From Ricordea florida (lineage: Eukaryota; Cnidaria; Anthozoa; Corallimorpharia; Ricordeidae), in contig OX453280.1 in the NCBI GenBank assembly GCA_949710005.1, positions 7,480,034 to 7,544,033 of the forward strand: a DNA stretch of 64,000 bases. Reading direction: 5' to 3'. The first letter of the stretch is position 1, and every line of letters begins with the position of its first letter. Shown piece by piece: positions 12,407 to 21,800 of the stretch. A model generated the notes under the pieces. It saw nothing but the letters and a program-made list of their open reading frames with translations, was not told the origin of the DNA and ran no database searches. The translations under genes were made by a program, and so were the position numbers.

Positions 12407-13079
12407 TCAACAAAACCGCGCATAATGGCCATATTTTTGGCAAGAGTTGCACTTTCGATTCTGAGCAGGACACCCAGCTTTAGCATCGTGGGGCCAGCTT
12501 CCACCACATTTAAAACAACGAGCTGTCTTGTTCGGTGTTTTGGACTCCTGGGGAAATACAGCATTCGCACGTCCTAGAGATTCTATGTCAGTCGCTTGCT
12601 GCTCCGAGACCTCCAAAGCTCCTGCTTCAGCTAATAGGGCTTCGAGTGTCATAGTCAGATCCCTCAGCGCTTTCCGGTGAATACGCTGCGAAGTGCATGA
12701 CTGAATTATTTGAGATTCAACTTCCTTATTGACATCATGGAATTCACATGTAGCTGCCAACTGTCGCAATCGAGAGTGATACGAGTTCATGGTTTCACCC
12801 AAGCTTTGTTTCGCCTGCCGAAACGTGTATATCTCAAATTCCACATTATTCTTCGGGTCAAAGTATGCATTCAGCTTTGTTTTGGCTGTTTCAAAATCTT
12901 CACCCATGTCCGGTAGAGTGTCAAAAATTTCAGATACTTCCTCTCTGTCTCTTCTTATCACTAATAGCAGCGGCAACAAAGAGGTTTTCGAGACATTTTA
13001 TCCACTTTTGCCAACATTGTGCAATCGCGCCATTCGTATGTATGTCGAACGGTTCGAAGGTTGGAATCGCTGTAGCCAT
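12407..13079 (-). pseudogene. Gypsy gag with zinc knuckle
   Basis: The likely start is ATG at 13079, reading MATAIPTFEPFD. The capsid region includes WQKWIKCLENLFVA and, after a frame change near 12950, LPDMGEDFETAKTKLNAYF. The C terminus has two Cys-rich knuckles (CFKCGG and CNSCQKYGHYARFC near 12407-12500), which bind the packaged RNA. Gag and pol are in different frames; the join near 12300-12400 is also degraded. Leader length from the primer-binding site to the ATG is about 70 bp. Confidence 0.85.
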
Positions 13080-13131
13080 CACGAGTACACACTCAGTCAC
13101 AAAGATAGTTATGAGTGTTTTGGAGCGATTT

Positions 13132-13149
13132 GCCAATCCTCGTCGCCAA
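13132..13149 (-). promoter_or_regulatory. Gypsy primer-binding site
   Basis: The minus strand reads TTGGCGACGAGGATTGG immediately after the 5' LTR. It starts with TGG, complementary to a tRNA CCA end. I do not assign the tRNA. Confidence 0.7.
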
Positions 13150-13309
13150 TGTAATGTTATGAACGAAGGTATGAATCACAGAAGACAACACAAAGTCAAC
13201 ACACTGGCCGTATACATGAAACATGTGTAAAAATCTCTTTCGTATTCCCAGCATGCTTTGTTACATGAGGCAGGACGTGTCACGCCACTGTGTAATGCTA
13301 AACATTACA
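13150..13309 (-). repeat. Gypsy 5' LTR
   Basis: 160-bp partner of 7918-8077. At only 160 bp it is short for the superfamily, so promoter and polyadenylation signals must be compact; no clear TATA box is obvious. Confidence 0.95.
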
Positions 13310-13339
13310 GCATTATCAAAACCAGTTTGTCCTATGTTG

Positions 13340-13388
13340 AGGAGACCTGACTCATTATAAGCCTCATGGTTTCTTTCAGGTCTCCTCG
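13340..13388. repeat. 12-bp perfect inverted repeat
   Basis: GAGGAGACCTGA at 13340-13351 pairs with TCAGGTCTCCTC at 13377-13388 across a 25-bp loop. It lies between the Gypsy 5' LTR and the LINE tail. Confidence 0.8.
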
Positions 13389-13545
13389 CCATTTACGTTT
13401 TACTAATCTCATTATTCCAACCTTAAATTGTAATTGTAAATTGTAAATGAAGTGCTTCCGTAGAAAATTCCGACTTATGTGTGCGCATTTGCCTGAGAGA
13501 GTGTTGTGTTCTAGGGTGCTGATTTTATACACGAGACTTCACACA

Positions 13546-13615
13546 ATGGTTTTCTGTCAAGGTTGTGCAGCTAAACCTATAGAAAATGGAAAGTACTGCC
13601 ACAACTGTAAGCATG
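13546..13615 (+). CDS. First exon of a zinc-ribbon/HECT-like gene
   Basis: ATG at 13546 opens 23 codons with two CX2C pairs (FCQGC and YCHNC) about 13 residues apart, a zinc-ribbon. The exon ends in a good donor, CATG|GTAAGT, at 13615/13616. In invertebrates such a ribbon often heads proteins that carry a basic linker, a ubiquitin-like or coupling domain and a HECT-type E3 domain, and pieces matching that order follow downstream. Whether this exon is still expressed is unknown. Confidence 0.5.
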
Positions 13616-14364
13616 GTAAGTAAAGAAACATTATGAGCTAAACTTGCAGAATATAAGGCCACTTCATTTACATCTCATTTACATGATTGAATAACAATAG
13701 TGTCCATTTTAGTATGACTCATTCTTCAAAAGCCTTCAACACTAGTAAATGAAGTGGAGGCAACAACAAAACAACAACAACAACTACTTAAAAAAAATGA
13801 GAAAACAAAATTTAAGATTTAATAAAAAAAAAAGATTAAGATCAAGAGAGAATTTTAAAGATTTAGATCAAGATTTAAAATCAACTGAAATAAATTAGAT
13901 CATCTACCGGTAATTCAAAATACAATGATTACTTTTTAATTATAATTCAAATAAATTGTAGCAAGAAAATTTGAAAGGGAATTAAGTAAAATTTAAGTTT
14001 TCAGCTTAACCCACTGGTAAAACAATCAGCTAACAAAACAGTCTTAAATTATTGTTAAGTAACTGACCCAAAATGAATTGCAAATGCATTCAATATTTAT
14101 TTTCCAAACAGTGGAAGTAATCTTGGAAGTTTTATTCCTTATGTTAGAAAAACATGCCTCTCCCTACAAGTGATAGATAAGGGGTGTTGTACCTTCAGTC
14201 ACTGGTGAGGAAATCACAACAGAAATATACATGTATGAATTCAACTAAGGCGATCATGAAATCCATGGCAGGGACACTTTGGCCCAGTACATTCTTTGCT
14301 ATTTAAAAGTGTGTGATGGTAGTTAAAGTTGAAATGGCCTTATTGACTACATTTACAATCACAG

Positions 14365-15066
14365 GCTCATCAGTACCAGGGAATGTAAAGAAGCAATCTA
14401 CATTTCATTTGATGACTACAAAAAGAAAAAAGAGGAAGACAGAAGATCAAAGTTTAAGGCAAATGCTAAAAAGACCCCCAAAAGGCAAACAAGTGAGATG
14501 GTTAAGGTACAAGTTGCTGTTGCGACTAATGTTGGGAATTCTGGCCATGTAAAAAAAATGAGAGGAAGAACAATACCGGTGCTGCTTAACAGTGACTCAG
14601 ATGCTAGCACCCTGCTCAACACAGCAGTTGAGAAGCATGCCAGGCATTTTGAACAGTTGAACAGGTTCCTTTACTATGAAGTGCTGTGGTACAATATTTA
14701 CCAGGCAGTAGCACACAATTCACACTTGAGAAGTACAAATCTGACTTACGGAAGCCTTATTCCAAGTTTTATTTTTGGCTGTGTGCCAAGGATGACTTTC
14801 GGAATGCTGAATGTGGCAGCAGTGCTAGTGATGATGGAGATCTCTTAACTCCTGGATTCCCAGTTGGTTGTAGTTCCACAGTAACTGCTCCTGGCATTTC
14901 ATCGAAAACAACTTTAGCACATTTGCAGTCATCCACCAGTTCCATTTCCACATCAGCACTTGCAAGAGTGTCATCATCAGCAACCATCTCTTCTCCATCC
15001 ATAGCATACCATCAATGCCCTGTGTGTTATGAGCTATTCTCCGAAAGAGACAGAGTCTCATGCTGA
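14365..15066 (+). pseudogene. Linker and coupling-domain exon of the zinc-ribbon/HECT-like gene
   Basis: After a CAG acceptor near 14365 the frame reads SFDDYKKKKEEDRRSKF, a basic helix, then a compact domain ending in FTLEKYKSDLRKPYSKFYFW, then a Ser/Thr-rich tail and CPVCYELFSE. A frame change near 14715 breaks the domain. The same FTLEKYK motif occurs at about 16520, so this unit exists twice in the region. Family knowledge: such domains precede HECT-like E3 modules in many invertebrate proteins. I infer a decayed member; biochemical function is unproven. Confidence 0.5.
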
Positions 15067-15232
15067 TGCCTGTGTTGAGGCATGGGTAGGCCCGATAGGA
15101 GATCCAGAATGTGTCACTGATAAACAAAGTGAAGAGGCTGTGAAGCAGTGTTAGCCTGCATATTACCCGTTTGTGGAAGACACTAGCAGTGGCTTGAGAA
15201 AGTCACCAAGAGGTAATCTGGAGACCTTAAAC

Positions 15233-15596
15233 GATGAAGTTTCCAATTTAAGATGTGCTTGTGGTTGTGAATTAACAGAGTGTCAGTAAGGTGTTGTGTA
15301 CTATTTCAAGACTACATGGATGCTTGGAAGAAAAAATGTCGGAATTTTACTACAGTATGGTATGAAAACCTCATTATTTCTAGTTATGATATATTTGTCT
15401 CTTCTTAACAGACGGTTTTGGTCACATCAGATGCTCAATGTTCAATAATGATGGTGTCCCCCATGCAGACATGAGAGCTCTTGCCAATGAAGAGCTTAAG
15501 GCAACAGGGGAACTTATGGCATGTTCCCTTATTCAAAGGGGTCCTGCACCCAGTTTTCTGTCTATGAATGTGTATGACTATATGTCTTGTTGATGG
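15233..15596 (+). pseudogene. Remnant of HECT N-lobe (first copy)
   Basis: 15414-15596 reads FGHIRCSMFNNDGVP and ELKATGELMACSLIQRGPAP, the start of a HECT N-lobe (the segment that normally begins an E/F-x-x-x-G-R-x-x-x-x-S-L-x-x-G-G-P pattern). A short Cys-rich piece, LRCACGCELTEC, lies just upstream at 15251-15289. A stop follows at 15594. No catalytic Cys region follows here. Confidence 0.45.
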
Positions 15597-15706
15597 CATC
15601 ACAAGTGTACAAAGCAAGAAATGGGCTCCTCTTGTCACAGATCATTCCCTGAGGCAGTCTATTGAAAGGGTAATTCACATTTTCTGTGTATGTTCCAAAC
15701 CATATT

Positions 15707-16188
15707 TTATTTTGCTACTGTGATAAATAGCAGCATATACTGTACACGACGCAGTGTACTAATTACCTCAGCAGTGCATTTTGTCTCCTCGCAGCTGGAT
15801 GATGGTGAACAAGAGCTAGTAGGAGTGGAACAGCATGTTGGTTCAGAAGAAGAAAATTCACTTAAACTCGCCTCAAGATCAACAACTCGATCTTGCAGAA
15901 TTTTTAATTTGCCTTGAAGTAAGTCAATTGATGCCAATTTGTCAGCTAGTTCTACAGACACTTCCTCCGAGGCTTCAATGACCGAGATTGATTTCGCGCC
16001 AGAGGCAAAGTCCACAAAGTGGCGGGATCCATGTCCAACGCGATGGAGTTCAGAAGACTCACAATTTGCGTGAATTTTTCTGAATTCAGAAAGCCATTAG
16101 CTGAACGACCGCTCTGACATAGCAGGCCAGCAATTAGACCTAAGGATGAAGCCACATACACAAAAGTCGGCGTTCTTTCGAAGTTCAA
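15707..16188 (-). other. Antisense coiled-coil-like open frames
   Basis: Two overlapping minus-strand frames (16188-15952 and 16015-15707) read as one protein with a single frame change: SGRSANGFLNSEKFTQIVSL, then ASIDLLQGKLKILQDRVVDL, a heptad-like segment, then a Ser/Cys-rich tail. Composition looks coding, but I recognise no family. It sits antisense between the two HECT-like units and may be a processed gene fragment. Confidence 0.3.
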
Positions 16189-16602
16189 CGATCAGCTTTC
16201 ACGAATTTAAGGCTAAAAAGTCTACGGAAAGGGGTAAATTCGTTGATAACAAAAGCAAGAAGAGAAAAACTGTGGATGAAACCTCTGTCATTATCACAGT
16301 TGGTATCGCTTGCAGCAAGAAAGGCATACTCAAACTCATTTGAGGAAAGTCCTTACCTCTAAAGGTCAGCAAATCTGCATCAGCAGAAACTGTACGAGAA
16401 GAAGCTTTGAAGAAAAGAACGGCTTACAATAGGTCTTTTAGAAGTGACCCAACTTACAAGGTGTGCTATCTAGATGGGAGTGACATTGTGAATCTGCCGA
16501 GAAGTGATGAGCCATTTACTTTAGAGAAGTACAAAGAAGACTTAGGAAAAGTCTACAGCCGCATAACACTTCTTCTTTGTCCACTACAAGAAATGGACAT
16601 TC
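16146..16602 (+). pseudogene. Second copy of the linker and coupling domain
   Basis: One frame with an in-frame TGA at about 16340 reads ISFHEFKAKKSTERGKF (basic linker), then LPLKVSKSASAETVREEAL, then LPRSDEPFTLEKYKEDLGKV and SRITLLLCP. It parallels the exon at 14365-15066 in order and motif, so it is either a tandem paralogue or a second exon. It ends where a minus-strand LINE fragment begins. Confidence 0.45.
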
Positions 16603-16604
16603 AT

Positions 16605-17590
16605 GATGAACAGCAGTACCTCATATTTAGATTTGGTATCTCTGAATACTGCACGCAAACCCCTCTCCTGGGTGCGTTCGAGTTTTCTCTTGTCACTTGC
16701 TCGGCAGAAATGCCAGGTAAGATGGCAATAGGTGAGATACGGGAGAATTGCAGCCTTAAAAAGGTGTAGTTTCGCAACAGTGGGTACTAAGTTCTTGAGT
16801 CTCATTAATACACCTATCCTCTGGTTCCCTTTCTTGCACGCGATATTTATGTGCTCACTAAAATTAAGCTTGTTGTCAATAGTCACACCTAATAACTTAA
16901 TACTATCCAGAGATTCAATGTCAGTTCCTTGTACATTTATGCTTATCTCGTCTCTGCTGTCCCTCTGTTTATTGTTGATTAACATGGTATGGTATTTCGA
17001 GAGGTTCCCCTTAAGTAAGTTTGACTCGTACCATAAAGAGGCTTTTGTTGCGCTCGCATTAAGGTTGTCATTAATCATCGCAACGTTGTCACTGATTTTG
17101 AAGAGCTGATGGTCATCAGCATACATGCTTAGATTCTGCTCAATTTCATAGACTAAGTCATTTTGAAAAGTATTCCACAATAACGGTCCTAACGCTGATC
17201 CCTGGGGGCAGCCTCGGTTAACTTGCTTCCAAGAACTTTTTTGAGATGCCAGCTTCACTCTGTTGGAGCGATCACATAAATAAGAGCGTAACAAATTGAT
17301 GAGATTCTCTTCAAAGCCATATGCTCTGAGTTTACTCAGCAACAGAGCTGGATGCATGGAGTTGAAGGCCTTTGGCATATCTGTTGATAAAATTCCTACT
17401 AGCTGTTTATTGTCCCTAGCCAATCTCCAGTGTTCAATTAGATAAATAAGGGTAGTCTCGCAGCTGTGAGTCTTACGATAGGCCGACAAAGCTTGTCCTA
17501 AACGGTGGTCGAACATCCCCACAAGTTGCCTAGCTACAATCTGCTCAAACACCTTATCTACAGCTGGGAGGACAGTGACAGGTCTATAAT
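16605..17590 (-). mobile_element. LINE B fragment (reverse transcriptase)
   Basis: A single open minus-strand frame covers the RT palm: NYRPVTVLPAVDKVFEQ, DMPKAFNSM (normally D-x-SKAFD), GCPQGSALGPLLW and the catalytic YADDHQLF, then thumb to RTQERGLRAVF. Both ends are truncated: no endonuclease and no 3' UTR or tail. SKAFD has become PKAFN, a substitution at a conserved Asp. It is wedged between two pieces of HECT-like coding sequence on the opposite strand. Confidence 0.88.
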
Positions 17591-17591
17591 T

Positions 17592-17711
17592 GATGAAGAA
17601 TTGTGTGATTTTCTGTCTACTTTTGATTGCGAAAAGGTTGTAAATGCAACTAACATTAAAGGAATTCTGGTGGAATTGGCCCATAAAGAGCTTATTCAGA
17701 AGCCTCAGTAA
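17592..17711 (+). pseudogene. HECT-like N-lobe fragment
   Basis: The frame reads DEELCDFLSTFDCEKVV and ILVELAHKELIQKPQ. The same pattern (DEFTDFLERFKCRRVV and ILEISKQELVQKP) occurs in the HECT pseudogene at 61.4-62.0 kb, where it connects to a catalytic C-lobe, supporting the family call. It starts immediately beside LINE B, so the LINE appears to have separated it from the unit at 16146-16602. Confidence 0.5.
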
Positions 17712-17754
17712 CCGGGGGGGAGACTCCCATATAAAATGGACGGGGATGCTCGTC

Positions 17755-17851
17755 GTCTCGCGTAGGGGTGTAAATTTCGGATTTTGGTCGCGCTTAGGGT
17801 GTTCTAGGCAAAATGTCATTATTTTTAGCTGTCAAGGTCTCGTTTAGGGTT
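17755..17851 (+). repeat. Left subterminal repeats
   Basis: Three diverged copies of the motif GGTCTCGTTTAGGGT lie at 17754-17769, 17786-17800 and 17836-17850, all in plus orientation. Repeats of this sort near transposon ends commonly bind the transposase; that role is inferred. Confidence 0.5.
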
Positions 17852-18035
17852 GCGCGTGAAGAAATAACAAAAAAACAAATTTGATTCCGTATATTTACTC
17901 GGTTCATATAACCAATAAAGTACACTGTAACAAAATGTCTTTGTCTATTGTTTTACAAGAGTGTAACACGAAACTCGGCGGCTTACACAGAATGGTTATT
18001 TGATCACTGCTAAAAATATCCACATGCCTTGCTTG

Positions 18036-18574
18036 TTATACGATTCTTGTCCTAATACCAAGTTTCGAGAGTTCACTCTTTAATTCCGAAATCGTGCTTC
18101 GAGGTGCCTCTGTTTCAAACGTAACTGGAACGTTGATCTCACCGCCAGCATGCCACCTTCCTCTTGGATCGTCGAAAGGCCTCCCAACAACTCTGCTGCA
18201 AAACGTAAGTAATGTCTTGTTATTATTTTAACAAAGTACGTGGTTGGGTGCCAGGTCAAAGTCATGCCACGAGGTACATTTGCGCTTATAAGATGTATTG
18301 TTTACGAGTTAAATCTCCCGTTAGATGGGATCGCTGCTTACCATTTCATGCCGTCCTTCAAGGGCCAAAGAGGAGCTACAAGCGCCCGCTCAAGATGTCC
18401 TAAGTGGCCTCTGATGTTTATAACTTTAAACGCTCTTCCTTGGGAACCAATCTTCTTATGAATAAAGAACTCCTCTCCCACATCAACGATAAAGCGACAT
18501 TCCTGATAGCCTTTTACAGCGCATCTGATTTTGATTCTTGCAGTTTCTGCGTCGCTTCTTGAACTTCGCAACAT
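18036..18574 (-). CDS. Two-exon HIRAN-like protein, 130 residues
   Basis: Exon 1 is 18574-18342 (233 nt) and exon 2 is 18195-18036 (160 nt); the sum is 393 nt, exactly 130 codons plus a stop. The donor is G|GTAAGC and the acceptor TTTTGCAG; a CAGCAG tandem acceptor exists, but only the first AG keeps the frame. The segment FKVINIRGHLGHLERALVAP fits the HIRAN pattern (A/F-x-V-x(4)-G-x-x-GH-x-x-R-x(2)-A-x-x-LAPL), and GGEINVPVTFE resembles its last strands. HIRAN domains bind 3' ends of single-stranded DNA in HLTF-type proteins. No helicase or nuclease domain is attached. It is transcribed away from the long gene at 18861. The intact frame contrasts with its decayed neighbour. Confidence 0.55.
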
Positions 18575-18860
18575 TCTCGATTTTGGGGTTAAAAACCGTC
18601 AGTAAATCAACCTCGACTGCCCTCTGCCCTGGCCACGTGGTTAAATACCGGGGTTAAATATTAAAGCACGCCACTTGCTTAAATATAAACCGAGGGTCTA
18701 GATGGGGGTACTAGAATCTCAACAAACAGCAATTTCGATAATTTCTCATCTTTTTTTTTCATCCCATCTTTTTTTAAAGAAATTAATATTTAAATCCTGG
18801 GAAAGATCGAAAGGTGCTGGAGCCAATGGGTTTAGACAAGAGAGGCGTGAGCCGTGGAAA
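18575..18860. promoter_or_regulatory. Divergent intergenic region between the two genes
   Basis: 286 bp separate the two predicted start codons, so it must hold both promoters. A TATA-like AAATATAAAC at 18681-18690 would suit the plus-strand gene. A run of T (18751-18760) follows. No other element is clear. Confidence 0.4.
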
Positions 18861-21800
18861 ATGCACCGAAAATGCACCGGAAAATGTCATGATTGCGAGG
18901 AATATGAGACCAGAAGTTCGAGCATCCTTTGCAAATACTGTGGACACAGACCAGTGCAACATGAGGTTATCAGCCAAATTAGTGCATCTGAGACACGGAT
19001 TGGATCCGAGCTGGAGCCGCCAGAAAAAAGGCCTAGGCCAGGAGAAAGAAGAAACGATGATAATGAAGTTATCATTGCAGATAATGCTGAATTTCAAGAG
19101 AGTGCTAAAACACAAGGAGAAGATGAATTGGTGAGTGATAAAGACGCTTCATTATATGGTGCATGTATGTAACAATTTGTTCAAACTAATTAAATAATTA
19201 CCTCCCTAATCTGCCCAAAACTTTAGATTGTTAAGTTTCATACGTCTCCATTAACCATTTGGTTGACCTTGTATTGTAGTAATACATACTCTTTTGCGGG
19301 ATTTGTGGCTTTAATTGGAACTCTAAGCCTTTCCTTTTTTGCTTTTAGAATACGGACAACAAATTCTTCAGCAAGGCTTGCGAGGAACTGGCTCTAGAAC
19401 ATCAAAAAATGTATTCAGTTACCTGCAAATTTGAACCCCAAATGGATTCAGAGGGAAAGATCAAAATATTGTTCCAAATATGTGATGTCCAAATCACTCC
19501 AGGTTGCAAAAACAGCGATTATTCAATGTAAGGCGACATTTCATTGACTCTACATGTCATAAGTCCAAGGTCGTATCCCTGGCGGGTAGCGACAATGTTC
19601 TCTCTGAGAGTGTTGTGAACTTAGACATGGACGAAAAAAGAAAATGGCATTACTTAACAAAATTTCTCCCGGTACCTTTGAACTTAAGGGAAGTTATGTT
19701 ACTTGTTCCTTTTGCGTGGGAAACAACCGCACCATCAATTTAAATCCTAACCATGGTTCGTTCGAAAACAACGTGCGCAGTCATATTGCCCCAGCTAATG
19801 GTAAAAAACAAGGCACACTTGAGTCTTTCTTTGGCACAAGGTCAAGTTCGTCCACTGCTCCAACATCAAGCAAATGAAATAAACAAGAGGCTTGCTTGGA
19901 ATATCATCTAAACCAAGTGAAGTATGGGAACACAATTCTAAATCCTAAAGTTTTGTTAGACGATGGTCACGTATCTTTAGATGGTGGCGAAATTTTGTGG
20001 TATGGCGAGCCCTTCTTTCAGTCTGGGACGATAACTGGAACCTTTCGCCACCGGGATTGTAGGAGGTTTGCCAGTGCTGGTACATTTGTAAATAGTATCT
20101 GTTCTGCCTGTTACAGCATTCCAAGGCTTGATTCGTTTCGATTAAAATTACAAAGATGAACTGATTCAAACGTTAGTGATTCAAGCAAAACTAATTTCAC
20201 ATATTTGCCAAGAGATCAATTACTTGTTAAACTTCGGGAAGCCAAAGAACAAGTTGAATGTTACAAGTCTCAAGTCTTTTTGTTAAGCAGCGAACTTGCA
20301 CGTGTGAGACTAAAAGTCCATTCCTTGCGAGACAAAATGAAAGAGTTTGCCAAGAGAGGCAACATAAGCGCAATTGCCTTCAGTATTGTCAGAGCTCACA
20401 AAGAAGGGAGATTGAAAGAAAAGGCTGGGCTGATGAACATTGTCGACACGATTTCGAAAAACCCGTGCAAGAAGAAAAAGGGCAAAAGATATAGTGCGAC
20501 CACAAAAGATTTCTATGAAGTCTTGCTGATGATGGCAGGGTCCCATCTGTGCGATTTCGTCTCTCAAAATCTTGATGGTCCATATGCCCATTCTGCAATG
20601 GTTTGGAGAAACGAGCATGCAATTGCATATGTGTTGGGAGGTCACAAGCAAAACATTGAAGCTATTGCCAAATTGTCCGAGAATGCTAAGGAGATGATGT
20701 CTCTCAGTAGCACACCAATTCCCTACATCAAAGCAGAAGACGAGACGGCAATCATCCCTCGACCCAAGTAAAAGTTAGACGCAGATGAAGTGTGGGGATT
20801 TTGTGGAAAGAAAGGCCCACATCATATCTGTGATGAAAACTTCGTTAAAGTAGGAGATGACGACAGTGCCTACCAACGTCTACTGGAAGCTTTTCAAAGT
20901 TGTCAGGTGGCAACTCATGCCAGGGTCATTATGATAAACCCACTACACCAAAAGCTCCCCAGAATTGTCCTCCTACTTCAAGCTACCTGCAACCGGTTTA
21001 CGCACAAGGAGGTTCTTCACCAATGGCTTGTTCTTGACACTCTTTGTGAAAGCATTTTAGATCCTGTGCTTGGACCAGGCATTGGACATGCCTTGGACGG
21101 CGATTCCCATCGGAGAAAGCTCATGCTTAACCAGTCCGTCGGTGTGGTTGATCAGTACCGTCCTGTCCCAGTTGATCTAGGCTTCATCATGTCAACAAGA
21201 ATCGAGGTCACTGCTGCTGGAAAGAAGTTACTGAAATGTACGACCAATACGATCTGTACGACCAAGATTGTATCCACAACGACTAGAAAATCCTCAACCC
21301 GCTAGACCATCCTACGAGAATTTGGCAGCTTGGGCGATACTCTGCCCACATGAACCATTTGCGACTAGTAATGGCAACTTTCCCCCCTTGCACCCATGGC
21401 TTACAGGCAGACGATGTTGCACGAAAAGATCGCCAAAAGTGGGAGGTGGTGCAACGCTTAAAATTCCTGTCAGTTCAAACCTGCCTTCTTGACATCGCCA
21501 ATGGAAACAATGGTGTTACTAAAGATGTGTCAGTTTATGGTACCTGTGCGTTTCTCTATGTTGCCTGGCACTACATAGAGATTTTCTTTAGTCTGCATGC
21601 ATCCCTTCGTGAGAGAATTAAGTATGCTGCCTTTGTTGTAATCTTCTTTAGCTTATGGCGAAACTGGATCTAGATTTCCGATGCCTTTTCTTTGATGCGA
21701 AACTTTCTCACAAGAGAATGCTTTCAACATGTCCTTCTGTCGTGCCACTTTGTTGTCATTCTGATTTCGTACTTTCGTGACGAACATCCTGATCTGGAAT

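Larger units (their letters stand above)
7918..13309 (-). mobile_element. Gypsy-type LTR retrotransposon, complete but inactive
   Basis: Two 160-bp LTRs bound a gag-pol body in minus orientation. Next to the 5' LTR is a TTGG-starting primer-binding site, and next to the 3' LTR a purine tract. Flanks are ACATT at 7913-7917 and GCATT at 13310-13314, a 5-bp target duplication with one mismatch. Domain order is Gag with zinc knuckle, protease, RT, RNase H and integrase, which defines Ty3/Gypsy rather than Copia or BEL. The pol resembles the invertebrate K02A2.6/Mag-like group by eye. No env is visible. It lies in the 3' region of LINE A and hosts a foldback insertion at 8212-8914. Confidence 0.95.
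3620..13448 (+). mobile_element. LINE retrotransposon A, interrupted by a Gypsy element
   Basis: A near full-length but decayed non-LTR element: ORF1 (3841-4620), ORF2 with endonuclease and reverse transcriptase (4669-7764), a 3' UTR with a TG-rich run (7845-7870), then the Gypsy insertion at 7918-13309. After the Gypsy element the LINE 3' end appears to resume and stop at an ATTGTAA-type simple tail (about 13427-13448). The 5' boundary is uncertain and lies between the 19-mer array and the ORF1 start. The single 19-mer copy just past the tail suggests a target-site duplication with the array on the 5' side. That is an inference; a proper empty site would be needed to prove it. Confidence 0.6.

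Noticed and set aside
7918..13309. Gypsy element as an endogenous retrovirus with env
   Set aside because: No envelope frame exists between pol and the 3' LTR; that space is filled by the foldback.
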